Of a stretch of DNA of 64,000 bases, positions 35,050 to 46,356 are shown one piece after another. Below the pieces are notes generated by a model. The model worked only from the letters and a program-made list of their open reading frames with translations, was not told the origin of the DNA and searched no databases. The DNA comes from Psococerastis gibbosa (lineage: Eukaryota; Arthropoda; Insecta; Psocodea; Psocidae). Every line of letters begins with the position of its first letter. Within the stretch, counting starts at the first letter, position 1. The stretch is taken from NCBI GenBank assembly GCA_963971405.1, contig OZ020489.1:18316290-18380289 (forward strand). The letters are read 5' to 3'. Made by a program: the position numbers and the translations under genes.

Positions 35050-35637
35050 AGCCACGCAATGTATTGGAAAGTGAATTTTTCATAATTTCTTTCCATAATT
35101 TTTTGCACAGAACCAACTATATTTTTTTTGGAAAACAACCTATTTGGTTTTGTTACTTTATTGAACACCTAAATTGAGTTATTTTTATTTTTTACCCCCA
35201 GAAGCAAACTATCAAGGGGCAAGCGACCCATTGCATTTTGTTGACCTTAATAACGACTACAATATATGTGAATTTAAAAGAAATCGTTGTAGGCCTAGCA
35301 GTTTTTGAGAAATAATTTTTTACACGATTTTTTGTGGAGTTTTTTGAGAATAAAACTATAAAATTGAGTTAGCCGAAGATAAAAAAAAATGGTCCCGAGG
35401 TATGATTTTTGTGAACCTACATGTCAAATTTAATCTGAATCGACCGAGGAGTTTGCCCGGAAATCGATGAGCAGACAGACAGACAGAGCGATAGACAGAC
35501 ATTTCGTAAAAACCACTTTTTTTAGTTCCTGGGACCTCAAATCGTGTAAATCCGTTGAAATCTCGGAATCGAAAATTTCGACCATCACAAAGCTTATACT
35601 TATACCTTATACTACGTTTAAATTAGAAAGCAATAAA
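35050..35637 (-). mobile_element. R890 repeat copy d, 3' part missing
   Basis: Minus-oriented: from GCCACGCAATGTATTGGAAA to TTATACTACGTTTAAATTAG and AAAGC. GACAGACAGACAG at about 35473. Lacks the GGTTCTT-side third of the repeat. Confidence 0.8.
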
Positions 35638-35693
35638 ATAAAAATACAACTTAACCTATAACAAAGACTGACTTATTTTATTGAGAGTTCACC

Positions 35694-35852
35694 ACAGGGA
35701 CGGTTCAAGCCCATTGGGGGGGGGGGGGGGGGGTGTAGTTGAGGGTCAATATAGAAGAAACAAATATATAGTATCGATTAAATAAGAGCGTAAAAAATTA
35801 ATTTACAGTAGATTTACCCCCTCCCTGCCTGCCCCCTGTATCCGTCTATGGT
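35694..35852. mobile_element. hAT-like element (CAGGGACGG ends)
   Basis: CAGGGACGGTTCAAGCCC at left, GTATCCGTCTATG at right. Flanking octamers GTTCACCA/GTTGACAT agree at five positions. G tract of about 18 near the left end. Same end type as 31703-31872. Confidence 0.6.
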
Positions 35853-36099
35853 TGACATTATGCAGATATGAAAGTGGTCAGATGAAAAATTAATTAAAAA
35901 AGTATATTAATAAGTTTTTTTCTAACAGTTGTCTATTTCCCCTACTGATTTACTACTATTCTATAAAATCTGTATAATGTACCATCTCGAGTTTTTCTGT
36001 AGTAATAATTTTGCAGATGAGAAACTGTAAATTTCCTGCGATTGCTTATATTTTTTTATGCATTTTTCACCTGACCACTTTCGTATCTTTGCGGCTGTA

Positions 36100-36367
36100 G
36101 GCGGCGATTCCACCGGCGATTTTACTTCATTTGTGATTTGAGATTTTTTGTTTGTTTTGTTTTAAAGAGATTATTGTGTAGATACTTAACTTATCTATTA
36201 TAAATTAAGTTATAATATGGTAGCAGACATCGTTAATAAGTCTCTACCATGTTATAACTTAATTTATAATAGATAAGTTAAGTATCTACATAATAGTCCC
36301 CTTAAAACAAAGCAAACGTCTATGACAAAATCAAATATGAAGTAAAATTGCCCAGTGGAATAGCCGT
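36100..36367. mobile_element. Foldback element FB7 with variant arms
   Basis: Tips GGCGGCGATTCCACCGG and the inverse of GGCTATTCCACTGGG. Inside lies an approximately 60-bp nearly perfect hairpin (GTAGATACTTAACTTATCTA ... inverse) closing on ATGGTAGCAGACATCGTTAATAAGTCT, the family core with its right half shortened. The arms share nothing with FB1-FB6. Confidence 0.8.
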
Positions 36368-37754
36368 CGAAGGATGAGAAATTAATTAATTCCGTCGAAA
36401 TACACGACTATTCCTTGTTTACAAAATATGTCCATTGGGGACACCGTATTGGACTATTCGCGTCATTAGAATTTAGATATCAGAAAAAACTGGTGGAACC
36501 GTACTTTTAGACACATTTGGGGAAACATCTCCTGTCTACTTTATATTATTCATTTTTGGTGCATTAAGCCGTACTGATAGCAAGTATACGTGTATGGTAA
36601 TCTCAACATAATAATGTATGCAAGTCATTCAACGTGATGCCATTCCTTAATTTCCCAGAACATCTGTCAACTTCACAAATTCTTTCAGTAAATGTCGCCG
36701 CAGAGCGAAATAACTGTGATCATTGCACTGCTTTCCCCATAGACGAAAATAAGGTTCCTTGCTCGATTTGGATTGCAAAACTAAACGGCTTTGAATTTCT
36801 CTTCTGTCGGTATAGCTTCGAGCTCTGACACCACAAACACAAAACTCGGAAACTTCCTAGATTCGGCCTTCCGAACTAATGGTAATGAGTTCATTGAAAT
36901 TATTAGTCAGCCTGTGCTTTTTACCTATGTTATCCGGAACTTAAGAAGATGATTCGCTCTTCAGAAGCCTCGGAACAAATTCATGAACAATAGCACCTGA
37001 TTATATGACTTAATACTGAACTCCAATACTTGGAATCCGTTGATTAACTTCTACAACCATATCATAGCTTGTCGAGTCCAGTTGTAAGGAGGCCACGTAA
37101 ATATTTGTTAACCTACTTCCTTTAAGGGGGATACAAAAAGATTTTATTATACAATATTTATAGATCGGCCTAAAAGTATTGACCAACATGCTCCGAAAAT
37201 CGGCGGAAACTTCTATATTCTTCAAGATTAAGAAATCCAATCATTCACAAGATTCTAGCACTGAATCACTCTCCTTAACTGCGGAACGGACGAGTTTCAT
37301 TCCCATGTATGGCAGGGTATATTGGAAGTCGAGATGTTCCCTCGATGGTGCTGGTACTGGACCACATTCCTTGTACTACGCTACTGCCCTGGGCGCTTTC
37401 CAGCTATTACCCGTCCAGCTTAAATAGAGCTCTGACGAGGCAAGGTAACCATATAATCTAGGGGTCTAGCTAATCTGGTGATGTACTGCACCGGCTAATT
37501 CATTGACCAGCCTCCGTACCGAGGGACCTGTCGTAAGATTCACGTTCACCTTTGCATTTATCCACGTCCATCTGGCTTTCATATGGAATGTATGGTATAA
37601 ATCTGAAGAACGGAACCTACTTAGCGCAGGCGTGGGAACGCCGGTTGTTGTAGGAGGCCTCTGGTACTATCAATGCTCACTGAGTCGCCGTGCACAGCAT
37701 GCATACCAAAATGGCCTAAATATGAAAATTAGATTTGACCTTATTAACATAAAA
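36368..37754. other. No gene seen
   Basis: ORFs of 60-84 codons at 36.6-37.8 kb, some overlapping on opposite strands, show no recognisable domain and I do not call them genes. Confidence 0.4.
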
Positions 37755-38270
37755 TAATAGTTTGGAGCATACTGCTTTATGGCTGCGAGACATAGTGCAA
37801 CTACGAAAAAGACAAGAAAGTGGAAGCCTCGGAAATGTGGTTCTATAGAAGAATGCTAAAAATGTCATGGAGAGACCGCATAACAAACGAAAGGGTGCTC
37901 CAAAGCATAAAATTTATGCTCATTTAATGAGGCAAGGACTCTAATTAGTCGGGGTTTCCACATACGTCAATGGTCAATGGTAAATGTGGTATTGACGTTT
38001 TAGCAGACATTAAAGACATACTAAAAATGTCTGTTACCACGTCAAAACCATATTTACAATTGACCATTGACTTATGTGGAAACCCCGCCTTTCCTTCACA
38101 TCTGTGAGAAGAGCCAAGTGGAGGGGGCCCATGATGAGACACGAAGGACTCCTTAACACCATAACAGAAGGCACCAGTGAAGGCACCAATGCCAGAGACC
38201 GACCTAGGGAGGCGTACGCGGAAGAACTCAAACAAAATGACCAGTATAAGCGAGATATCACCCCAAAATA
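37755..38270 (+). pseudogene. RTE-like RT tail, interrupted by foldback FB8
   Basis: Before the insertion the reading is ...SILLYGCET-like with several substitutions, FEMWFYRRMLKMSWRD-like text. After it comes TSVRRAKWRGPMMRHEGLLN, then TEGTSEGTNARDRPREAYAE. The phrase resumes exactly where FB8 entered (RTLI | TSVRRAK). Matches the C-terminal 130 residues of the 59-61 kb element. Confidence 0.82.
37948..38089. mobile_element. Foldback element FB8
   Basis: GTCGGGGTTTCCACATACG ... inverse GGAAACCCCGCC. Arms contain TCAATGGTCAATGGTAAATG; core GACGTTTTAGCAGACATT / AATGTCTGTTACCACGTC. Left flank TTA, right TTT. Inserted in an RT pseudogene. Confidence 0.87.
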
Positions 38271-38532
38271 GAAAATATAAAAGCGAGTAATTAAGTACGT
38301 TGAAAAGAGTTCTAATGGATTTAATGTACAATATACGGTTGCAGCGCATTTTATCCCTATATTAAAAAAGAAACTCTCTGAGTCATCTTGTTGTTTGTTT
38401 GGCTTCAGATTAGATAACTCACATTTGAACTTCTTATTTGCATGCAGATAATTTTTTACCGCTGGGATAAGTCGGCAGTTCATTGTATCACCTAGGTACA
38501 TTTATGTATATCTGGATTTATTTATTTTTTAA

Positions 38533-38640
38533 AAGGTTAATGGCGTACTGACAATTTTATGAGGATCCGATTGACCTCTTCAGTCTCCGATCGCATGAGG
38601 ATCGCACAAGTACAAGCATGCTACCACCTTGCCATCGAAG
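38533..38640 (-). repeat. SINE family 2, partial copy
   Basis: Contains CCGATTGACCTCTTCAGTC, CCGATCGCATG and GCATGCTACCACCTTGCCAT, with the middle deleted relative to 47021-47186. Confidence 0.6.
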
Positions 38641-39175
38641 TCGCTATAGAACGTTTAGAATATCGATGATGGTTTCACTTTATTATTCGGTACTAAACCG
38701 GTATGGTATGAACTATACTTAAAATTTAATTATCATTCGTTGGATCAGGTCTAAATTGTATACTGCTGAAGTTTATACTGTGTACTAAAGGGTGCATATT
38801 TTTGTTATCTCGTAGGACCTAAACAGGACTGAATGGGTATTGCAGGATGCCTCTATTTCTTTATGCTGCTGCCTATGCTGCAGAGATTCCATTGATTTGA
38901 ACATAGGAATACATGCATACAGTATAAAGCAGAAATATGACGAAGGAATGTTCACAGTTACTGCAATAGAAATACAAGTTAAAATACAAGATGTTTCTAC
39001 TTCAATGTCCCAGGGTTGTATGTATTAAAATGTAGAGCATCGTTTCTACTTCTCATTTAAGCTCAATGATCGGAATTTAATGAGACTACAAAAAACTTGT
39101 TATGGTGGGGGATGCGATTTGGTCTTAAAGTTCGCCGCTGGAAAATGTAAGCAAACCCCGAATAATAACAGAAGC

Positions 39176-39368
39176 GACATTGTCTTATTGTCAGAGAACA
39201 TCCTCAAAAACGCTGGAAGGATGGGTTGGAAACTGACCTTCGCGAGTTGGGAGTGTGGTGGAGCGTTGTACAAAACCGAGATGACTGGGGGAGTGTTGTG
39301 GAGTAGGCCAAAGCCCCTGAAGGGCTGTAGAGTCAGAAGAAGAAGAAGAAGACATTATCTTATTGGTC
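39176..39368 (+). mobile_element. 158-bp retroposed LINE 3' end with GAA tail
   Basis: Insertion 39193-39350 between GACATTGTCTTATTGTC and GACATTATCTTATTGGTC (17-18 bp duplication). Ends AGAAGAAGAAGAAGAA. One frame reads WWSVVQNRDDWGSVVE, the usual extreme C-terminus of arthropod non-LTR RT proteins. Confidence 0.8.
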
Positions 39369-39783
39369 CGTTGTAGCCACACATTTTTTTAATGTTATAG
39401 TATAGTATAGAGCATGTCAGCATGGTAGGTGCTGTATTGTATAAGTCGCAGTGTTGTTCATTTGTTGGCTCAGAATTTATATATGGTTTCCAACTCGTCT
39501 TGTATTCTGGATGTACAGGTATACATGGTTTGCGCAACAATGCATTTGTACTTTCTCTCTACCTGTTGCAGTTCAGGTAGGAAACAAAACAATGTAGTCA
39601 CTTACTTCAAATTTAGTTAATATTTTCAGACATCTTACTTGTATTCTGCTCTTTTGCAATCTGGTATTTTCTAGAGGATTAGAAGAGGGACATGTGGATT
39701 ATTATTAAGTTTGCCCAACTCATTTTCCTGTGGAAGTGTTTTTATGTAACCCTTTTTTTAAACTAGAGACAAGGTCAATTTTA

Positions 39784-40630
39784 AAGAACCGGTCCGAGTT
39801 TACTCGAACATGCTTTCCAATTTATCAACATTAGTAGATAGAGAATATGAGTAATTTCATGGTAAATCATTTTCCAGTGGTTAAATTTCCGATATCTAGG
39901 GGGGAGGGGGGGGGGGTTGTCCACCTGACGTCACTGGAAGTGAGGTAAATTCTAGATAGGTCAGACAAACACATTAATTACCACACAGCAATAATGGCAG
40001 GGCATGCAATGCATTTGAGCGCGAATTCTCTATCATTTTTTCAAAAAATAATTTTTTGTGCAAAACCCAATAGTTTTTTGGGAAAGCAACCTATCCGGTT
40101 TCGTTACTCAATTTAACACCTAAAACATGCCTGAAGGTAGGAATCATCGATAGAAAGGTTTCGCAGAAAAATTATTTGTTAGTAATTTTTCATTAAAATG
40201 TAGTTATTTTTATTTTTTTACCCCCAGAAGCAAACTATCAAGGGGCAAGCGACCCCCCGCATTTTATTAACATTAATAACGACTACTATGTATGAGAATT
40301 TAAAAGAAATCGTTGGAGAAATAATTTTTTTAGACTTTTTTTGGAGTTTTTTGAGAATAAACACCCCCCCCCCCCCAAATTGAGTTAGCCCCAAATATAA
40401 GAAAATTCCCGAGGTATGGTTTTTGTGAACCTACATGCCAAATTCCACCCAAATCCACCGAGTAGTTTGCCCGGAAATCGATGAACAGACAGGCCGACAG
40501 ACAGACATTTCGTAAAAAAACACTTTTTGGGTTCCTGGGTCCTCAAACGTGTATATCCGTTGAAATCTCGGAATCGAAAATTTCGACCATCACAAAGCTT
40601 TCCTTATACTACTTATAAATTGGAAAGCAA
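39784..40630 (-). mobile_element. R890 repeat copy e, full length
   Basis: AAAGAACCGGTCCGAGTTTA through TATCAAGGGGCAAGCGACCC and GACAGACAGGCCGACAGACA to ATAAATTGGAAAGC. Good reference copy. G tract at about 39900 in the same place as in copies a, f and h. Confidence 0.9.
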
Positions 40631-41137
40631 CTAGCATATTGATTTGATGAGATGGCAAATCATCAGCTCACGGTGTATTCTGCTTTTTTTTTTTTTTTAC
40701 CTTCGTGGGGCCTACTCGTTTGAGTTCCTATAAGCGTCGACCTAGAAGGTCTTTTGCTTCCACGTTTGCCGTCTACGCCCATCTTATAACACCAGTCTTT
40801 TTGATAAATTCTAGTGTTTTTGTGATGGGATTAGATCGGATGGATATTCTGCTTTACACAAGCGAGTGCTGATGCAGACTGATAGCAATAGTATTCTTTT
40901 TATATTGTCGTAGAAGTGAAATTGATTACCTTTGACCGACCGTGAATCGATTACTGTAATAAGTAGGGCTAGTCTAAAAGAATGAGCCTGTTTTACTTAA
41001 ATATTGGTGTTACTGTATGTTTGCAATGATGGTTAATATTTGATATAATGCATTATCCAAAGTGGTTGGGTAAGCTGAGCAAATCTGGATGATGTTGACC
41101 AATTGGCATCGTGAACATAAACCATCTTCGGTTAAGA
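40631..41137. other. No gene seen
   Basis: T tract at about 40685; otherwise no recognised feature. Confidence 0.4.
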
Positions 41138-41498
41138 ACAAATCAGACACCCACTACATATTATTTCTTCATGTACCTGTATACAATCTAATGCCTCAAA
41201 ATATCGACCATAGAATCCTAAATGAGATGCCATAAAGTAAAATAAATGCTCCTATACATTAATATATAGTACTTTCACCGTTTGGCCACAGTTTTTGAAG
41301 ACGTGAAAAATTCCTAGGTTAGGTCCACGCCTTGAAAAACTGTGGCCAATCATTGGAAGTGCCTCTGACATACTATATATTAATGTACAGGAGCATTTAT
41401 TTTACTATATGGTATATCATTTATGGTTCTAAGGTCGATATTTCATTAGACATTCGATTGTATACATAAATAAACGTGTAGTGGGTGTCTGATTGGTT
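41138..41498. mobile_element. Foldback element of the ACTGTGGCCAAT family
   Basis: Imperfect inverted repeat. The left arm, from AATCAGACACCCACTACA to GGCCACAGTTTTTGAAG, is matched by the right arm AAAAACTGTGGCCAATCATT to GTAGTGGGTGTCTGATTGG. Arms of about 165 bp, spacer about 30 bp. The single-arm copies at 4540, 54640 and 63195 correspond to one half. Confidence 0.75.
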
Positions 41499-41610
41499 GG
41501 CAGTAACTCCCTGCATATCATCATCCAGTTCTCCCGGTGCTGCGCCTTCCTCATCAGCTCTTGGTTCGTTCGAGTTCCTGTGTCCTCCTTCAGTTGATCC
41601 ATGAATTACT
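41499..41610 (-). pseudogene. RT C-terminal fragment, second copy of the 2990-3265 type
   Basis: GGTTGGCAGTAACTCCCTGC and CAGTTGATCCATGAATTAC correspond to 2998-3095. Minus translation HGSTEGGHRNSNEP. Directly abuts the foldback to its left. Confidence 0.65.
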
Positions 41611-41650
41611 ACTTACGTACCATGTAATGTAGAGGAGTATTTCTTGTTGC

Positions 41651-42520
41651 TTTCCAATTTATACGTAGTATAAGGAAAGCTTTGTGATGGTCGAAATTTT
41701 CGATTCCGAGATTTCAACAGATTTACACGTTTTGAGGTCCCAGGAACCCAAAAAAGTGGTTTTTACGAAATGTCTGTCTGTCTGTCTGTCACTCTGTCTG
41801 TCTGTTCATCGATTTCCAGACAAACTACTGGGTGGATTTGAATGAAATTTGACATGTAGATTTATAAAAATCATGCCACGGGACCATTTTTTTTATTTTG
41901 GGCTAACTCAATTTGGGGGGGTTTTATTCTCAAAAAACTCCAAAAAAACGTTTAAAAAAATATATATTTCTCAAAAACGGCTCCAACGATTTCTTTTAAA
42001 TTCACATATATTGCAGTCGTTATTAATGATGATAAAATGCGCGGGGTCGCTTGCCCCTTGATAGTTTGCTTCTGGGGGTAAGAAAATAAAAATAACTAAA
42101 TTTTAATGAAAAATGACTAAAAAATAATTTTTCTGCGAAACCTTTCTACCAATGATTTCTAACTTCAGGCTTGTTTTAGGTGTTAAATTGAGTAACGAAA
42201 CAGGACAGTTTGCTTTCCCAAAAAACTATTGGGTTTTCTGCAAAAAAAAATTTTTTGAAAAATGAAAGCAAATTCACGCTCAAATGCATTGCGTGCCCTG
42301 CCATTATTGCTGTCTGGTAATGTGTTAATGTGTTGGTCTGACCTATCTAGAATTTACGTCACCTTCAGTGACGTCAAGTGGACGACGCCCCCCCCCCCCC
42401 CCCCCCCCGTGATATCCGAAATTTAACCATAGGAAAATTATTTACCATGAAATTAATAATTTTTTCTCTACTAATCGATAAATTGGAAAGCATGTTCGAG
42501 TAAACTTGGACTGGTTCTTC
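41651..42520 (+). mobile_element. R890 repeat copy f, full length
   Basis: CTTTCCAATTTATACGTAG ... CATGTTCGAGTAAACTTGGA and CTGGTTCTT. TGTC tract (with one CACTC interruption) at about 41772-41803. C tract of 18 at 42390. Confidence 0.9.
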
Positions 42521-42767
42521 TTTATGGATTATGGCATCTCATTTATGGCCGTATGGTAGATATATTATGATACATTTGGCTTCGTACAAAAAACGTTTAG
42601 TCAGATTGTCTTTTAAACTTTCCATTCACGGTCCAATGGCGTCGGACCTTTTGTATAGGACTCTAGCAGAACCGTGAAGGGCAAGTTTGATGCTGTCAGA
42701 CCGGATCGACTGGTATAATGGCCACCCTTAAAAGTGATAACCCATGTTATTCCTTTTCAATATCTTA

Positions 42768-42907
42768 GGCGGATATTCCGCAGATGTCAATAGTGATTAT
42801 TGACGTGGTATTGACGTGGTAGCAGACATTAAAGACAGTCTAAAAATGTCTGCTACCACGTCAATACCACGTCAATAATCACTATTGACGTCGGTGGAAT
42901 AAGTGCC
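42768..42907. mobile_element. Foldback element FB9
   Basis: GGCGGATATTCCGCAGATG ... GTCGGTGGAATAAGTGCC, duplication TTA on both sides (42765-42767, 42908-42910). Arms CAATAGTGATTATTGACGTG; core GTGGTAGCAGACATTAAAGA paired with the inverse. Arms nearly perfect. Confidence 0.9.
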
Positions 42908-43683
42908 TTATTGCTGGATCATTGTAAAACAGCTCTATAATACCCTCACTGAGATATTATTAAACAACTGCTGGGGCAGATTGCAATTTGTGGAAATTCA
43001 TACTACAGCCCAATAGTCTTAGCACCAAAAGAATCAGTTATCGCCCGGGGAAAAAGCGTAAATAATCGTAATTAAACCATATCTATGAAAATTGACTTAC
43101 GGGACTGAAAGAGTATGAGAATTAAGAGGACATGCTACGTAGAAAATTAGCAGCTTAAAATTTGTTGTTTTTATGGACTTTTTATTTTTTAATTAATTAA
43201 TAAAGTTATTATTATTAAGTTATTAAAGATTTGGCTCACGTAAGTTGCAGAAGACTGCTTCATACATCATATAATAGGAAATATTCAATTTTTGTTGACT
43301 TACGTGTAGTTGTTTCATAAAAAGCAGTGGGGACTAAAATTTCGCGTAATCTAGGATTTTTGGATAAACTACAAAACCGAAAAGTAAAAATACTCGATTA
43401 TATTGTATGATTCACAAAGTAGTCTTCTACAACATAAATGAGCCAAATTTTAAATAACTTGCTGAGTTAATGAAATAAAAAATTAAAAGTATTTAATTTT
43501 GTGGTGCCAATTTTTGACGTAGCATATCCTCTTAAATGACAAATGGCTTCCAACGGAGATTAATTACCGTTCATTTTTGCACATGCTTGACGTAGGTGGA
43601 AGGTTTTTGCCCTTTCACATGATAAAACAATTGAAAACGTAAAATTGTCTGCTTTGTTTTCAAACGTGCTGCGAGTTAGTTTT
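42908..43683. other. No gene seen
   Basis: AT-rich, no recognised repeat or exon. Confidence 0.4.
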
Positions 43684-43880
43684 AACAGGGCATGGGGTGT
43701 AGTGGTATGGCCTTCACCCGGAAAGTTGTTAGTTCGAGTCCCACACTCGCTCCATTTTCTGACTATCCTTCCTAGGACATGTAATGCAGGTGGTCCCGGG
43801 TCTTCCTAGTTGAGCATTAGAGAGGACTTTATTGCCCTAACTCATCTTAGTAATAGAACATTATTTATTTATTTATTTAT
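43684..43880 (+). repeat. tRNA-derived SINE, copy 2
   Basis: GTGTAGTGGTATGG (A box region), AGTTCGAGTCCCACACTCG (B box), GGACATGTAATGCAGGTGGT, CTTCCTAGTTGAGC, ending ATTTATTTATTTATTTAT. Shorter in the body than copy 1. Confidence 0.78.
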
Positions 43881-44328
43881 CTAACACCGGGTTGAAATGG
43901 TAAAAATTATTCTTAGAGGCATGCTATGGTATTAGGCCTAATCATTTATTGCCCACATACTCCTAACCCCCACTATTTTATCATATTTATTTTTTGCACG
44001 AAATGCACGCTTTATCACATTCTAACTTATAAGTTCTTAACATGAGGAACATATTCGATACCGTACAATATGTAAAAGTTTACAAAAATGTTACATATCT
44101 TTTAAAATAACTAAGCTTAATTAACCAAATTAGTCACGTTCTACTGAGCAAGATAAGCGCTAAAAAAGTGGGATACAAAGTTTAGTAGCAAACCAAATAA
44201 TGGTGGTTTTGACCTTCCTGAGTATATTAAACAGTCCCTAGGATGTTGCCACGTTTTACAAGTTACTTATCCCAATTATGGGACAACTTTAAATTTCCTT
44301 CTCGATTTTAATTCGGAGCCACCCCTAT

Positions 44329-44792
44329 GGCGCTTATTCCACCTACGTCAATAGTGATAGTAAATATAGTATTGACGGAAATTTGAATTTTACTCTATAC
44401 CATAGTTAAAATTGATCAATGATCATAGCGTAAAATCACGCGCTGCAAACCATAACAAACTGAAATGGCGTCATGGAATATGTTAAGTACAAACATTTTA
44501 ATAGATTGTTTATAAAACAGTTTTCATTCATTAAACAGATCGGTGAAGGTCGATCTTACTTAGGATCTCCTACTATTATTAGGTTTTATTAAAAACAATA
44601 AGTGTACGAAGAAAACAAATACTAATAAAATTTCAAAAAAAAAAATGCAAACAAATTTCAAAAATTTGGCGCATACGTGTCAGAAGAAAAGTGATCTATA
44701 GTTGAAAAAACCAGTGGAATGGCGAGTATCAATGAAAAATTTCCGTTAATACTACATTTACTATCACTATTGACGTAGGTGGAATAAGCGCC
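44329..44792. mobile_element. Foldback element FB10: composite centre with the other arm type
   Basis: Tips GGCGCTTATTCCACCTACG and inverse. Arms CGTCAATAGTGATAGTAAAT as in FB4, but the centre is that of FB1 (ATTGATCAATGATCATAG, AAATGGCGTCATGGAATATG). About 180 extra bp of unknown origin at roughly 44511-44735. Flanks TAT/TAA. The GTGGTAGCAGACATT core is absent. Confidence 0.83.
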
Positions 44793-46187
44793 TAAGCAGA
44801 AATTTTGCTTGGACATAGATTCTTATCCGCGGTCTCTATATGGGCATAATCCCTCTTTGAAAACGTCCTGAAATATATAAACTTTTATAATTCACAGTGC
44901 ATTTACTTATATGAGCTATTGTTAATCTAAAAAATATGCTGATATGAAAGAAATAGGACTTCATCGATGTTTATAGATTACCTACAGTTAACAAGACAAA
45001 ATCTATTGTCAATTATAGGGGCCTTGAAACTAGAAATTATTTCATTAGGTCGTACTCTATGTTGCTTTTCGCAAATTTGGAGAAACTCTCCTTAACGTCC
45101 TTTTTATTAGGGGAAGCCCACTATCTCATTACCTACGTACTGTATGTGATTTTTTATTCTTATTACTAATTTGTGGGATACAGAGTTATATTTTGATTTT
45201 TTGATTTTGATTTTTTGATTGCTGTATGTTGTAGTATTTATTGATGATAACAAAGGTTGACTTATATTAATAAATCAAAAGAGTCAATATTTATTTATTT
45301 ATTTATAGGCAGACGATATTTAACCATGGGATAATAAGTACCATGGAACTAATACATTACCTACGCTAATCAATAAATAGCTTCTTTATGAAATCCTAAA
45401 AAAATCTTAAGAAAATCTTTTTAGTCTGACTTCCTTATCTGCCATTTGAATTGAAAAAGCATGCGTGATGTTCCTCATCTTATATGAGCGGTTCTTTTTT
45501 CTTGTTTCAGTCTTTTTATTGTGGTTGTTGGTGTATTATTATTATTTTATTTATTGTTACGGTGTTATGTCCAGCGGCGGTGACGTGACCTCTAGTTTTC
45601 ATACGAAACCCTCTTCACTGCTCTGCTGATGAAAAGACTTAAAAACACCGTCGCTTTCGGATTTTCTGCCTTCTGTAAGTATTTATCTCGGTTGGCAATT
45701 TTGGCATGTTTTTGTGGCATGCTTGGTTTTGGGTTTTAATGAGGTTCTGTAGGGACAGTTTTGGTCACTAGGTTCGCTGACGACAAACCGATATCCATAT
45801 TATTCAAAATGGCCGCCGTTTGCATGTGAAAACTAAGCTCTTAGCATCTAATTAATTCTTTTTATATTTTTTATAATATTTTTACTATGCCTGCACCTTA
45901 TTTCGCTGCATATAATATAATATATATATTTTCCATGATTTATAGAAAAATATTACTTTAAAATAATACGTAATTAAAAATCATTTTAAAATAGTATTGA
46001 GGCTTATGGAAAAATCAACACTTTGATATCATTGCAACTGGTGCTGCCATCTACAAAATGACGTCACAAATGAACCTCATTATTTATGTTACCGGTACTG
46101 TTAATTTAACAACTTTTACACATTATTTTCTAATATTTTCAATTGTGGTGACCCGACTTTCTCATTCTTCACACTGTCATTTTTTAT
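44793..46187. other. No gene seen; strong splice-donor-like site noted
   Basis: Around 45560-45690 a GC-richer block (CCAGCGGCGGTGACGTGACC) runs to CTTCTGTAAGTATT, a good donor consensus. At about 45808 is CAAAATGGCCGCCGTTTGC. It could be a non-coding first exon of a plus-strand gene but nothing proves it. Confidence 0.3.
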
Positions 46188-46356
46188 ACGAGGTCTGAGA
46201 ATTAAGAATTAGATTCCCGGGCTGGTCACCTCACACAGCTGCCTCCCAAAAAGAACTATGATCAATAAAGACATGAAGTTAGTATGTAAACTATAGCTTC
46301 TACCGATACAGGAATATGACTGGGGGGACCAGTCCGGGAATTTAATTGTCACACAT
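46188..46356. mobile_element. Possible mariner-like remnant
   Basis: TACGAGGTCTGAGAATTAAG, then TTAGATTCCCGGGCTGGTC at left and GGACCAGTCCGGGAATTTAA at right form a roughly 20-bp inverted repeat around 110 bp. The ACGAGGTCTG start resembles mariner ends. No ORF. Confidence 0.4.

Noticed and set aside
36634-37757. Cluster of ORFs of 60-84 codons
   Set aside because: Checked for gene fragments or retroelement domains and found none; they overlap on opposite strands.
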